Assembly (NCBI GenBank): GCA_949752735.1
Contig: OX457037.1
Location: 13,368,432 to 13,432,431, forward strand
Origin: Lumbricus terrestris
Taxonomy: Eukaryota; Annelida; Clitellata; Crassiclitellata; Lumbricidae
DNA: 64,000 bases
Direction of reading: 5' to 3'
Each line of letters starts with the position of its first letter. Position 1 is the first letter of the stretch. The position numbers and the translations under genes are program-made. Shown here piece after piece: positions 12,132 to 23,237 of this stretch. The notes beneath the pieces were generated by a model. That model saw nothing but the letters and a program-made list of their open reading frames with translations, did no database searches and was not told where the DNA came from.

Positions 12132-12768
12132 TAGGGCTGCCAACCATAGGCGCAACCACGTCCTAAAAGTTGGGGGAACCAAATGAATCACGTCCTAAAG
12201 GTTGGGGGGACCATAATGATAAAGTCAATGGGACCACTCAAAAGTTGGGGTGGGGGACGCGTCCCGTGGGTCCCATAGGGTGGTTGCGCCTATGCTGCCA
12301 ACTCTTGATATCGCCATTCCGGGACGCCCGCAGTCACTAGATATGACATTTATACCAATTTACACTGTCCAGTACGTGTGTCCACATATTACATATATAG
12401 GCATAGAAACAAAGTCATGGAAAAATCAACACGTCATCTCTCAAAATTCATTACAACGGACTAACAGTAGACCTAGACCTACATAGGACAGAATATCACA
12501 ATAGGTTACTGAGTGTCAGTGGTTTGTAAAGTTTTCAAGACTTGAACCCAGCGCTGCCCAGCATTCGATGTTCAGCCAACAACGTTGGGTTTAACAGCAC
12601 AGAAGGCAAAATTATTACACAATTAACTTGCCGAGTTTAGTGTGCAAAATGACATTTTTTACCACAAATTCCGGGACAATTTGAGATCAAACCGGGACAC
12701 GGGACGCACAGGGCCGACATGGAACTGTCGGGACGGTCCCGGCGAATCCGGGACGGTTGGCAGCCCTA
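12132..12768. mobile_element. hAT-type element, TAGGGCTGCCAAC ends, with nested MITE
   Basis: The left end TAGGGCTGCCAAC pairs with the right end whose inverse is TAGGGCTGCCAAC. Flanking octamers GAATCACA and GAACCACC match at six of eight positions. The interior carries several CGGGAC repeats near the right end. It is interrupted at 12145-12294 by a younger MITE. Confidence 0.8.
12145..12294. mobile_element. hAT-type MITE nested in an older element
   Basis: The ends are CATAGGCGCAACCACG and GTGGTTGCGCCTATG, flanked by exact octamers CTGCCAAC at 12137-12144 and 12295-12302. The target sequence is the terminal inverted repeat of the outer element, so this insertion is the younger one. Confidence 0.92.
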
Positions 12769-13685
12769 GAACCACCTCGTGGAATTGCTCAAGAGGAAAT
12801 TCCAAAAATTACATAGACGCATTAATTGGGGTAGCCTACAAGCAACAGGATTAGTTAGGCCTCTCCTCTGAAGTCTGATAGGAATACTGTGTCTATACTC
12901 TATAGGCCCATCATCGGTGCATGAACCTTGAGTAGGACCTAAGTCCTTCAGCATCGACGATATTGCGTCAATTGCGCGTGCGTGCACAATTGAACATCTG
13001 AAGACTTGTAGTAGGCTAGCCTATAATTCTCCAAAGGCAACTTGTACGTTGAACATTTGCCTGTTTAAGTTGTATCATGCATAAGTAGGCTATGCACACT
13101 GTAGGTCAGCGCTTAAAGTGTACAAAAAGAAGTGCACGGAGGCTCCTTAACTTTCCAGTATGTGCTGGCGAAATAAGTGGAAGGACGACGTTCAGATTTA
13201 AAACTAAGTAGGCCTACATGGACGCCGTCCATAACCAACATTGACCGTCCAGCCAAATAAGCTATAGGCCTAAGCCCTTAGGTAGGTGGCATATCAATAG
13301 TCAGTGTCGCCATTTGGCCTAGATACTGGCCTATAGGCCGATCATCGGTGGTAGTGAAAACGAAAATGACTGCAGGTTTTTTACTTTGGGGTGAAGTTAG
13401 GAAGAGATTAGGACTATTATAGTCGCTAAAATTTTAATTGTTGACAAACACAGACATAATAACGTCGTGTACGCTGACGAACAAAACGAATCTCGGTAAG
13501 TCTAAGATTATCGTCTGATGTATTCCTGACGAAGACCTTTGAGGTCAATCAATAAAAGCATGGGCGTACAGGTCGCGCCATTATCATATATACGCCATAA
13601 CGCCAACTACTCGGCATGACCAAGTCTTTATTTTAGAAACTGCGTACCACAGTATCTTCATAATTCTTTGGCCATTGTTGAATTG
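12769..13685. other. No recognisable gene
   Basis: Several TAGGCCTA motifs; no open frame with a known motif. Confidence 0.4.
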
Positions 13686-13738
13686 GGAGCGCTTCTGAGA
13701 AGATTATGTTGAAAGCGCGCTATACAAACGTCAATAAT
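13686..13738 (+). repeat. LINE 3'-tail-like fragment
   Basis: GAGCGCTTCTGAGAAGATTATGTTGAAAGCG... followed by CTATACAAACGTCAATAATAAAG follows the AGCGCxxTGAGAxxxxTATxxxxAAAGCGCTATAxAAAT pattern common at L2-like LINE 3' ends. Assignment rests on this pattern only. Confidence 0.4.
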
Positions 13739-13971
13739 AAAGATAATACTCGAAAGCCAAACGCGTGATACTGATGGTGAAACGAGAAAGACACAATCAT
13801 TTCGAAATCTCTATGAGATAGGCTATGCCCATATACTCTCAATTTCTTGCTTTGCATTTTCAGGCTCTTGCTAATAATTTCACCGTGACCGTTGCGTTTA
13901 CCCTTCTTGAAAATAGGCCTATATTTCCCCATGCGTACTTCGATGTATCCTACAAACAGGGTAGGGCTAAT

Positions 13972-15409
13972 CATAGGCGTAACTTTCTATTGTGACGGTG
14001 GTGTCCAGTCACCACCAGTGGCGTAGCCAGAATTTTTGATGGGGGGGGTTTATGGCCGGAAACCCAGTTTTTTGCTATTTTTCCTTACTTAAATGGAAAA
14101 ATAACCTTTGAAAAATCTTTTTTCCGGAGCAAATGGGGGGGTTTAACCCCCGAAACCCCCCTTGCCTACGCCACTGGTCACAACCACTTTTAAAAGTGGT
14201 GGTGACAGTCACCACCACTTTTTGGTCCGGCAAATAAATATTTCGGTTGATATGAAAGCATTTGGCTGTCTAACATACAATCATGATTAACATCGTAATG
14301 CATAGTTCCAATGCTGATAGAGCATAGAGGCCTCCATAGTGTGTTCGCTGTCCACAATCGCGTCCGTAAATCCACTTTAACTTGGGGGTGGAACGTGAAG
14401 TAATTCCCTCCCACAAATCGTTATCGCGCTGATGCAGTGGCTCACAAAACCATTCGGAGTCATTATTGCAATCACATAGCACAGACGGAACCTCCGTATC
14501 TTAAACCGGCAAAAGTTGACTCAGACATTACGGAAGGGATAGCAAGCTAGACGACTGTCTCTTGGATGATTTAATTGCGCGAATGAATAGACACTGGGAC
14601 CTAATACTCCTTGCGATTGATTCAGCTGAAGACCATAACCTAAATTATTTAAAGTTGGTGACTGACAGCAAACGTTTCTACACAGTCGGATCGTGGACGG
14701 TTTAGGAGGAATGTGACGTACAATAATATATCATCCTATTAAGAAAGGTTCGTCAGATGTGACATAATAATATATGAAATAGGGCCTATATTCATAGGTC
14801 CACTTAACAGACCTATACATAGATGGGAAAAGCACGCTTTTAGAGAATGAGAAGACGAGTTCTTTTAATAGACCGATAGGCTAAAATCAGTTCAACTTAT
14901 AGTTCAACCCGATACTGCATCCGATTTTACAGAGGTCGTATAATTTTAAATAAATAAAATTGATAAATAAAGTGCTGCCTTTGCCCTAGAGAAGCGCCGT
15001 TGAAATTATTTGAACAATCTTATCTGTCGTTTTCCAAGTTACCAGCTGGATTGGCGCGATGTAATGTACAACTAAGCACACAACTTTGAGATAGAATTGG
15101 AGTGGCGATCAACACAAACGAATAGAATAGGAAGAATCTTGATAAAATTTGAGAAAGAGCTATGTTTTAAGCATTGATTTAGTGATCCGTGACTGCACGG
15201 AAAGATCGTGGAGCGCACAAACGCGAGTGACGAAAGGGGGATAAGAGTGAGAATGGAAAAGGAAGGGAGGAGGAAGAGTTCTCACCAGATTTTATACTAA
15301 ATTCGTATCTGGGGAAAGGGTGAAGTTAGCCGAGGGAAAGAAGGGAAGCGAGACGCTGTGAGCAGAGGAATAGTCACCACCACTTTTCCATGGAAAGTTA
15401 CGCCCATGG
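13972..15409. mobile_element. Non-autonomous hAT-type element (1.4 kb) with nested MITE
   Basis: The left end CATAGGCGTAACTTTC and the right end (inverted CCATGGGCGTAACTTTC) are flanked by exact octamers GGGCTAAT at 13964-13971 and 15410-15417. Subterminal GTCACCACCACTTTT repeats occur in inverted orientation near both ends. No transposase frame is visible; the interior includes possible old LINE sequence near 14940-15070. A MITE sits inside it at 14016-14176. Confidence 0.85.
14016..14176. mobile_element. hAT-type MITE nested near the end of a larger element
   Basis: The ends CAGTGGCGTAGCCAG and (inverted) CAGTGGCGTAGGCAAG are flanked by GTCACCAC and GTCACAAC, seven of eight matching. It belongs to the same family as the MITE at 45373. 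Confidence 0.88.
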
Positions 15410-15719
15410 GGGCTAATGCAAAATCAACAGGAGTACACAGCACTTTCCTATAAGTGTTTTCCTCATTCTTGACAGGGCTAGTTAGATTAGTGCGGGCCCG
15501 GGTGCTGTGATAACCTCTTCTGTCAACCACCGGTCCTCCAGGCACTTGATTAGGCCTACCATGTTTACTAATGAGTATAAACTGTATAATACAGCTTAAG
15601 GATGCTTTTTCTGTGATGTTTTTGTTTTATAAGGAAAAGTTTCCGACAATATTATGTCTATAGTGACAGAAGGAACGAACTACTTCTTAATTTGCTAACA
15701 TAATATTTATGATCGTGTG

Positions 15720-15920
15720 CCATCCAGTTGATTTTCTTCATTGTTCTCCATGTCAAAATTCTATGGCCTCCATTCTCTCTCTCTAGTCTATCATTTTCTC
15801 TCGAGGTTCATGTGACCATGCCTTTGATCCATAATTTATAGCATCACGCTCCATATATCTATGTTTTATCTTCGGTTTCTTCAGATTCCTGTCTATTTCG
15901 TCTTCTTAGTTTATCAAAGT
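15720..15920 (-). pseudogene. LINE reverse-transcriptase remnant
   Basis: The minus strand reads INYGSKAWSHEPREKMID, a stop, then MEAIEF and TWRTMKKINW. This resembles the LLYGSETWTLxxxxxxRxxAFExxCxRRMLKISW stretch found after the RT domain of several LINE clades. Stops break it. Confidence 0.5.
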
Positions 15921-16096
15921 TCTTATATTTAAATGTATAAATCCCTCTTCCTATTTTCAGGACTAATAAGATACAACATCCGATTCCTTTTGCAGCCTCT
16001 AATAATGTCCTGATAGACCGCTTCATGATCTTCTTGTGCTATGGTTTCGAAATGATAGGGAATAAAGAGCCTGATAGAGTAGGCTACACACAGTAA

Positions 16097-16255
16097 AGAA
16101 GAGACAATGGAAGTGGGTATGGCACAGGCTGAGAGCAGACTCACTACTAAGAACGGCCGTTGAAGGAAAAGTGAAGGGGAAGCGAACAAGAGGAGGACCA
16201 CGTCACATCATACTGGATTGGATGATAAAAAAATATCAAAAGCTAGAAGAAGAAG
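16097..16255 (+). pseudogene. LINE C-terminal remnant
   Basis: One plus-strand frame gives RQWKWVWHRLRADSLLRTAV, then EGKVKGKRTRGGPRHIILDW and MIKKYQKLEEE. This matches the WxGHVLRM ... GKRxRGRPRxxxLDWM tail of LINE endonuclease/RT proteins. It is short and isolated, and lies opposite in strand to the fragment at 15720-15920. Confidence 0.6.
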
Positions 16256-16261
16256 AGGCCC

Positions 16262-17165
16262 AACATTGAGATGAATGGTGACTTCGGATATTTAAGCCTG
16301 TCTACATACATGTACATGTAGGAAGGAGAAAACTAGAGAATAAAATGATAAACTATATGTCTCAGAAATTAGGAGTTGATCCATAACATTTCTTCTAACT
16401 TTGTTTCTCTTTTATCAAGAAGTCAGTCAAAATGACTGACCTGCATATAGCCTACTTTATGACATAACGTGAAAGGGTCATAGGACAACTTCCGAAAGAT
16501 AAAATTATGGGCTATTTATTATAGACCCTAGCTTCCTGCGATTTCAGTCTGCTTGCTTGAGCAAATAAATCTGATGTGTAAGAGAACTTTAGCAAAATTT
16601 CGTCGACTATGACTTCGTATTTATTAATGTTGCAGCATTCTCGCTAAGAAATTTCATCATTTCCGAAAATGCGGGCTCCCTCAAAACTGCGGGCCCGTGC
16701 AGCACCCTTAGCACCTATCTTAATGCGGGCCTGATTCTTGACTATAACAGTCGGAACCCTGTCGTAAAACTTAAGAACAAGAAGAAACAACAGCGAGCAT
16801 TTAGGTGACTGAATGTTTTGCCGTAACATAACGTTTATATGCTTAGAATGGAAAAACGAGTGACATTTTAAATTCAGCGCCTTAGAGAGACTATTCAGAT
16901 TCGCATCAGAGACAGATTCACTTGTTGCTTCCTCTGATTTCTCATGCCTAGTGCGTCTCGAATAATTCGCTTCAAAGAGACATCAGTTTTAAGTAGGCCT
17001 ATAGTATAGCTACACTATAAAGTACAATGCAATAAGTTAAATCGGTGGTGTACTTTTTCAATTTTCAGGTTTAAATGTTTACATGATGATATATTTGTGA
17101 AAACATGCAACTAGAGACCAATCGTTTCAACAGTTATCCGCTGGGCGATTAAATCTCTCCGTACA
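16262..17165. other. No recognisable gene; possible hAT fragment
   Basis: At 16665-16735 the inverse strand reads CAGGCCCGCATTAAG, then AGGTGCTAAGGGTGCTGCACGGGCCC, reminiscent of the end of the hAT element at 19104. Otherwise nothing is supported. Confidence 0.35.
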
Positions 17166-17244
17166 ATGTGTCCTGACAGTCATCGGCGGTTTGCTGTGTG
17201 CTACAAACGTGACGCCGATCAGGAGAATGAAGACATCGCCAGCG
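17166..17244 (+). CDS. Candidate first coding exon of the unrecognised gene
   Basis: An ATG with A at -3 opens a frame with coding-like composition (MCPDSHRRFAVCYK...). It could end at 17244 before GGCAAGT, a non-canonical GC donor. That choice leaves one base, and the next exon starting at 17770 supplies exactly the two bases needed (G|AT, Asp), giving 765 codons in total with the two large exons. A GT donor at 17270 would be out of phase. Frame fit is suggestive, but GC donors are rare and the distance is short; treat as tentative. Confidence 0.3.
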
Positions 17245-17769
17245 GCAAGTTGCCTTCTTTGCCGTAGATCTGAAATAGCAATAGTCGGCGAATTACAACG
17301 TTTGCAGTTTTCCTATTTCTTTTCGGTCTGAAAGAATTTTAAAAATTGCAGCCTCTGTTTGATTTGTGTAGTTTTACATTTTACGACGACATTCGCACAT
17401 TGTAATCGGCCAGATGAAGTAACAAGATTACAAGGCTAGTATTATAATCAGCTCATTGACTTTAAAAAATTAACCAGCTCGAATAAATTCATAAGTGATG
17501 TAATCGCCTTGAAAAATTAACAAGTATTAAAATTAGTTACATGACATTCAAAAGCAATTTTAGCCGTTCGATAATTTCACAATTTGATTTGTTGCTCAAT
17601 GTAGGCCTAATAATAATTATTATAAAGTGCCACCAAATTTGTGTGTTAAGTAACATAGCATTGAAATTAGTTGTTTAACGAATTTTAGGTTAATCAATAT
17701 TACCACCTTCATTTTAAATAACTTGAGTAACTTAAGTAACTTGAGTATAACTTTTGTTAATTGTAATAG

Positions 17770-18850
17770 ATGAGAAAAGTAGTTTGGGTCAAAGCAAGAA
17801 GAAGATCGGAAGTCAGCAAGACCGTAACGGACAAAACCAAAACATTAATGTTTGTGACCAAGGCATGGTTGCGAATGTCAACATTGCAAGGGCAAATGAT
17901 AATATTATAGACTACATTTATTCTAACTATTGGGCAATAAGCTTACAGCTTTATGGAATTATTTTCATTATTGTTAAAAATGACAAAGGTAAACCTAAAT
18001 GTTTCGAATTGGTGACAAAGAAAAGCAAGCTCAGCAACAATGATACTTTTGTTGCAATCAAGTCTTCAAAATGGCTATCAAAAGCACTAACCCAGTGGTT
18101 AGGAATCGATTACAATAGGCTTAATAATTATGAAACTACGCGTCGCAGCAAAACAACTCTTCCAGAAACCTTCAGTCATCTCAACAATCTCAACAAATCT
18201 GCAGCTGTTGCTGGCAAAACAGAAAGTCAGTCGAAGCAGTCTAATGCGTCACATAGCGCAGCCAATCAGAGAAGTCCCAAAGAACTCAAAAGTCCATTAG
18301 ATGGTGAAAAGCAATCGATTTATCCCGATGGGATTCCTATTGGTATAAATGAGAAAAATAAACTCATCAACGATGAAATGCTTTCTAGGCCTATTATAAA
18401 CAACGAACTCATACTGAAAGAAGCACGTCTCATTTCAGAGATTTATTACAGAAATGTTACAACACGTCGCAGCGAGACAACTCCTGCCGAAGCTGCAGTC
18501 ATCAATCTTATTAACAAGTTAGCTGTTACAGGCAGGATAGGAAGTCAGTTGAAGCAGTCTAATGCGTCACATAGCACAGCCAGAAAGAAAAGCCACGAAG
18601 AACTCAAAACTCCTCCAATAAATGGTAAAAAAGAATCGATCGATCCCGATGATTCATGTGACGCCTATATTACAAAGAAAACGTCAAAAGAAAATCTGAA
18701 TTCTGAACCTGTGGTAACTGACGAGCCATCAGGCATTGATGAGAGTCCAATTGTAAGCGCTGACAAAGATGAAGCGATCTCTAATGGCGAAGAGTCAACG
18801 GACTCCGATTACGATTTCGAAGTGATGAAGCTCTTCGCATGGCTAGACAC
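17770..18850 (+). CDS. Unrecognised gene, exon with duplicated segment
   Basis: A long open frame with an acceptor-like TTGTTAATTGTAATAG before it and a consensus donor GTAAGC after it. If no upstream exon exists, the first in-frame ATG is at about 17865. The tail is acidic (DESPIVSADKDEAISNGEES, then TDSDYDFEV). The two internal repeat copies cover roughly 18133-18340 and 18460-18660. Confidence 0.72.
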
Positions 18851-21800
18851 GTAAGCTGAGGCTTAACTTATTCAATTTTTCTCGGATTTTTATAAGAATG
18901 CGACAGTGAACGTAGATTGCAGAATGTAATATGTAATATGATCACGTAGGTGTTCAAGTTGGCCTATTACCACGTCCAGAAACGTCTCAAACAGTAAGTC
19001 AGGCTTCACTTCAGCGAATCCATGGAGTTGGTTTCTGTGTAAGATAAAGCTGCCGATGTTCCACGACATAGCCTACTATCCGTCCTAAAGCTATCGGGGG
19101 AGCCAGGGCCGTCTTATCCAGTAGGCACAGTAGGCACTGTGCCTAGGGCCTACGAACTTACCAGGGGCCTTCGAAATCCTGAAAAATATATTTAAAATAA
19201 ATGCAGTGATTAATCAATGACCGGAAAAAGCCAACAGAAAACGAAAACTTGCAAATTTAATTTTAACGAGCTAACTTTTTAAAGGCTAGAGTTAGCTAAT
19301 GAAACAGTTACATTGGCTAAGCTATATTATGTTAACTTTGCGGCTCTTTGTATTAATTCGCGAAATCGCTTATAACGTCTTCAAATGTCATTTCTCGCAT
19401 TAAGTCGTTTTCAATTGAAAGTAATGCAAGGGAGGATAATCGTGCCTGTCCCATCGTTGACCAAAGGTAATTTTTGATAATTTTCAGTTTCGAAAAAGAA
19501 CGTTCACCTTCACAACTTGTTCCAAAAATAGAAAGATAAATTCGAAAAGCAATATTGACATTTGGAAAACTGGAGACCAGCTTGTCAGCTATTTGTGACC
19601 TAATCATTTCAGCTACAGATTTATTGTCTGCAAACATTCGAGAAAACAAAAGAAATTCGCCAATAAATGCATCTTCTAGATCACATGGATATATCGCAAT
19701 TAATGTCTTTGCTCTAATCACTATTTCTTCAGTTGATAAAGTTCTGTCAAGAAGAAAATTGAATCTTTCATGTAGTGTTGCGTAAGCTGCTAGCCGCTTT
19801 CCCATCTCAGTAATAGATCTAAGTCTGTCTATGATCACGTAGAAAGTCTGGGTGCGGAATTAATCTATTCGTAGGCCATAGGGGCCTACGAATAGATTAA
19901 TATGCAAAAGTGCCTAGGGCCTACAAGGCTCTAGGACCATTGCTCATAGGCTGATTGCTCATAGGCTGATTGCTCATAGGCTTATTGCTCATAGGGTCTT
20001 TTGCTCATAGGCTCATTGCTCATATGTCTAAAATAAACGAACTTTGGCCTAGGTTTAAAACAAATATACCGTTTGCTACATCGATGACCCTCTTCACGCC
20101 TTAGCTTGTGCTTATCAATTAGGGACAATTAGCGTTGGTAGACTAATACAATGCTCGATTATTATAAAGTCCATAACACCATTATAGGTGGTAGAAACAA
20201 GACATTAACTGTTAATCAAGCAAATTATGAACACAAACAATTGAAGGCGCGAACTAATAACTGTGCGACCCCATCGGATGCTCAGATATAAAAGTCCACG
20301 AAAACAAAGTAAGATAACTAGTTGCAGAGATAGACACAGCTTGGATACAGTATACAAAAGTTTAACTGTTTTTACATTTGATCAATTACATGACCTAGTA
20401 AATGTTTCCATTTCAATCAGTGTTTTTTTCTATAACTGCACTCGACTATTTGTGACAGCATATGAGCAATAAGCCTATGAGCAATAAGCCTATGAGCAAT
20501 AAGCCATATGAGCAATAAGCCCTATGAGCAATGAGCCGTATGAGCAAAAAGACCTATGAGCAAAAGATCCTATGAGCAATAAGCCGTATGAGCAATAAGC
20601 CTGTGAGCAACAAGCCTATGAGCAATCAGCCTATGAGCAATGGTCCGTACACCGCCTACAATGACCATAAGACGGCCCTGGGGGGAGCGGTGGTTGAATA
20701 AATTTAACCCCGAAATATCACACTGGAATAGGCTATCAAGCGTCCGAGGGATTACTCATGCAGCTATCCCCATCGTGTAAACCATCCCTCGGTTGATAAA
20801 ACTTCACAGGTGGGCATACCTAAAATGCGTAGAATTGATAAATCAATGCTATAGCTGTGATAGTTGTGATACAATCCAAAACCAGAGGTATGCAAAGCAA
20901 AGCAAGTGACTCTACAACTGAGGCCCAAACATTAAAGCATGTGTAGGGTCCCAGATGTCCTTGGTACGTGTCAGATCTCAAGTTTGCAAGGGGCCCCAAA
21001 TGTAGCTGGTAATTATACCTTTCATGACTGTACGCACCGAATTATGTTTTAACGCAAAGTATACAAAATAATATTACGCAAACCCATAGAGCATTGTCCT
21101 TCAACCAGAAGAGGAGACTTTGGGGTAGGGGGGGGTGTGGACAGGAGCACGGCCCACAATTTGTGGTTGGGACGGAATCCTTGTATCCCCAATATTTCAA
21201 ATGAGTAGATCTATCATCCACTGCCCATCAATAATGATCAATTTTGTTCAGAAGACAGCCTATAAATGCTGCCATTACAGTTGACAAATCTGACAAATTT
21301 AAACAATGGAGAGGGGAAACTCTGAAGTCCCAAACCACGACTAACAGCATTGAAAAATGAGCAATTTTTTAAAGATGACAGCTTAAAATTCAACCATTAC
21401 AGCATGAAAATTCCAAAAAATTTAACAACTGGGGGGGGACATTTATTGAAATCTTACACCATGTCTTTCAGCACTTATAGTCTTATATTATAAGAAATTT
21501 TGCCGAGATGACAGATCAAGTTATGGGGGCCTCAAGGTTTTTTGGGGCCTCAAGTACCCTAGCGCCGGTGTCACGAAATAGAGTATCCCCCGTATTAATT
21601 GTATCCCCCAAATAAAAAAAAGTCAAAAAACCGCTTCCGCGTGTATTTTTTTGCAAATTAATTTGCATCTGCTTTGTTTTGAACAATGAGACCAACAGGT
21701 ATGTTTATTCCTACCGGTTAATTTTTTTGCCCTGTTTTTAGAGCCCTTAAAACATTTAAAACACTTAAGAACACTCAGAGTCACTAGACAAATTCGAGTT

Positions 21801-23237
21801 GCCTTCATCTGAGCATTGCTTAGGACGCTTAAAACAATTAGAGCCACTTTAAATTTGATGACAGCATAATTTTTTTTATTATGCGCATTTAAAAAAAAAA
21901 GGGATAGAATGGTTTATCCCCCTGGATAGTATAGACCGGTTAATTCCATCCGGGGGGATAGATTAATTCATCCCCCCGGATAGCTTTCAGGGGGGATACT
22001 CCGTTTCGTGTCACCGGCACTGGTTTTTCGACTATGTATTTTTACTTGCTTTAGACCTTTATTGATGAACTTTGTGTCCTGAACGCTTTTCTTCTGTTAT
22101 AGAAAAGATTGGGCGAGAAGCTACTATGACTGCGATGACGGCGTCGTTATCCACGTAGATCCAGGACAAGTTGAAGCATCTCAGTGCATACTGGCTGAGC
22201 AGTTTCCAGACTTTCACAAATATAGCGTTGTCGAAACAGAACCGGGCGTTTGCATGTACAGCGCCGATCCATTTGGAGAAGATGAAGAGAAATTAAAGGA
22301 GTCCAATGGTAATCAGACGCTTAATGGCCAGCAGAATCCTGCACCAACAATCAATACACAACCAGCTGAAGTAGGCCTAAACAGTGCTGAAGAACAGTCC
22401 GATACTCAAACAGCGAACACGCATAGTCTTGAAGAAGAGATTGGCTGTCAGGCAACCGGGGGATACGAGGAGGAGCACGTCGAATTCGAATCAGTGCTAT
22501 TACAACCGGGATACACAATAACTAGCGATGAACATGCGGCGCGGTTTTCCGGAAGAGTTGGATCAAAAGGTCTGACAGTGGCACATATTGGTCCGTCAAA
22601 CAATATTTACCATTACAGCATCGATAGGCAACACCTTATTGGAACTATGGATAAAGTCCTTGAAGTAGATGTGTCCGTTACTCACAACGAACAGACTGTC
22701 ATTCGCAGAACAACTGCAGACTTGGGACTTTTGAATCTGACACCACAATGTCGTGTCAATAATATCATTTGTGTTAAGGATAAGGAAAGTTACAAACTAA
22801 AATTGTATAAAGGAAGTATTAATAATGGCACAGCGCTTCGGATTACTGACCAAAACGGTAATGAAAAACTCGGGAAACTCACATCCGTCCATTTTAACCT
22901 GAGGCAAAAGAGGCAAGATTCTTCATCGGCAAAGGAAGATGATTGGAGTGGAGAAGTGCGCAATATGTTACGAATACAGAACGAGGACAGAGCAATATCT
23001 GCAGAAGGTGACAGCGGAACATTAGTTACATCGATACCTAAGGAAGGATCGAATGAAGTTTATGTTTACGGAATAGTGACCCACCTTCACAAGGAAGAGA
23101 AATGCGAGCAACCGTTAGCCACAATCGCTAATCGTCTCTCTGACATACTCGACGCAATAGATGGGATACCTGGAAAGAGTGTAGGACTCAGGGACCCAAG
23201 CAGTAAAAAAATTGACTTTACTGAAGACGAAATTTAG
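17770..23237 (+). CDS. Unrecognised gene with trypsin-like-fold C-terminus (exons 17770-18850 and 22103-23237)
   Basis: Exon 17770-18850 ends at CTAGACAC|GTAAGC with two bases left over; exon 22103-23237 starts after TTCTGTTATAG with the single base that completes the codon (AC|A, Thr), so 738 codons join in one frame. The first exon contains a repeated segment of about 65 residues (TTRRSKTT..., then TTRRSETT..., each with SKQSNASHS/LKQSNASHS), low in complexity and hydrophilic. The second contains GLTVAHIG, TTADLGLLNL and SAEGDSGTLV, in the order expected for His, Asp and Ser of a trypsin-like fold. The protein family is not recognised and the triad is inferred from order alone. The intron holds a 1.6-kb hAT element and a 450-bp MITE. 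The start is uncertain: the frame opens at an acceptor-like TTGTAATAG. Confidence 0.75.
19353..19838 (-). pseudogene. hAT transposase C-terminal (dimerisation) fragment
   Basis: 161 open codons on the minus strand. The motif CEGERSFSKLKIIKNYLWS followed by TMGQARLSSLALLSIEND is the hAT C-terminal dimerisation region (usual form SCERSFSKLKxIKNxLRSTMxQERLxxLxxLSIE), closest in memory to ZMYM1-like hAT proteins. It is preceded by FPNVNIAFRIYLSIFGTS. The N-terminal zinc finger and the catalytic half are missing, so it cannot act alone. Confidence 0.88.
19861..19901. repeat. Perfect 18-bp-arm palindrome
   Basis: TTAATCTATTCGTAGGCC is followed, after a short AT-G spacer, by its inverse GGCCTACGAATAGATTAA. 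It lies inside the hAT remnant, just upstream of the transposase fragment in that gene's sense. Confidence 0.85.
19932..20645. mobile_element. Foldback-like element with TTGCTCATAGGC arrays
   Basis: The left arm (19932-20030) is a tandem array of a 12-15-bp unit, TTGCTCATAGGCTGA and variants. The right arm (20459-20645) is the inverse array, CCTATGAGCAATAAG and variants, in about twice as many copies. Both arms end in GGACCATTGCTCATAGG (inverted). The 430-bp core is AT-rich and non-coding. It is nested in the hAT element. Confidence 0.8.
21565..22016. mobile_element. 450-bp inverted-repeat element (copy 1)
   Basis: The ends CCGGTGTCACGAAATAGAG and (inverted) CCGGTGACACGAAACGGAG are each followed inward by TATCCCCC. 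A second copy at 44243-44694 matches over nearly the whole length. No clear target duplication flanks either copy. It lies near the 3' end of the gene's intron, about 85 bp before the acceptor. Confidence 0.8.
22103..23237 (+). CDS. Unrecognised gene, last exon with trypsin-like-fold motifs
   Basis: The exon opens at KDWARSYYDCDDGVVIHVD and is open for 378 codons to TAG at 23235. Motifs in order: LTVAHIG (candidate His), TADLGLLNL (candidate Asp), EGDSGTLV (GDSG around the nucleophile Ser), then VYVYGIVTHLH, as expected for the strand after the active Ser. No signal peptide can be assigned to this exon. A function as protease, pseudoprotease or scaffold cannot be decided from sequence alone. 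Confidence 0.72.

Larger units (their letters stand above)
19104..20680 (-). mobile_element. hAT transposon remnant, ZMYM1-like transposase type
   Basis: The ends are CAGGGCCGTCTTATCC and (inverted) CAGGGCCGTCTTATGG. Exact octamers GGGGGAGC flank it at 19096-19103 and 20681-20688. It retains only the 3' part of a transposase on the minus strand, and a foldback array has been inserted or has grown inside it (19932-20645). Confidence 0.93.
18851..22102 (+). other. Intron of the unrecognised gene (3252 bp)
   Basis: Begins GTAAGC and ends TTATAG. It contains the hAT element 19104-20680 and the inverted-repeat element 21565-22016. Between them, 20690-21560 holds G-rich repeat-like stretches (GGGGCCTCAAG repeats near 21525) with no gene. 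Confidence 0.75.

Noticed and set aside
19932..20645. CRISPR-like array of short repeats
   Set aside because: Units are directly adjacent with no unique spacers, the other side carries the inverted array, and the genome is eukaryotic; a foldback element explains it.
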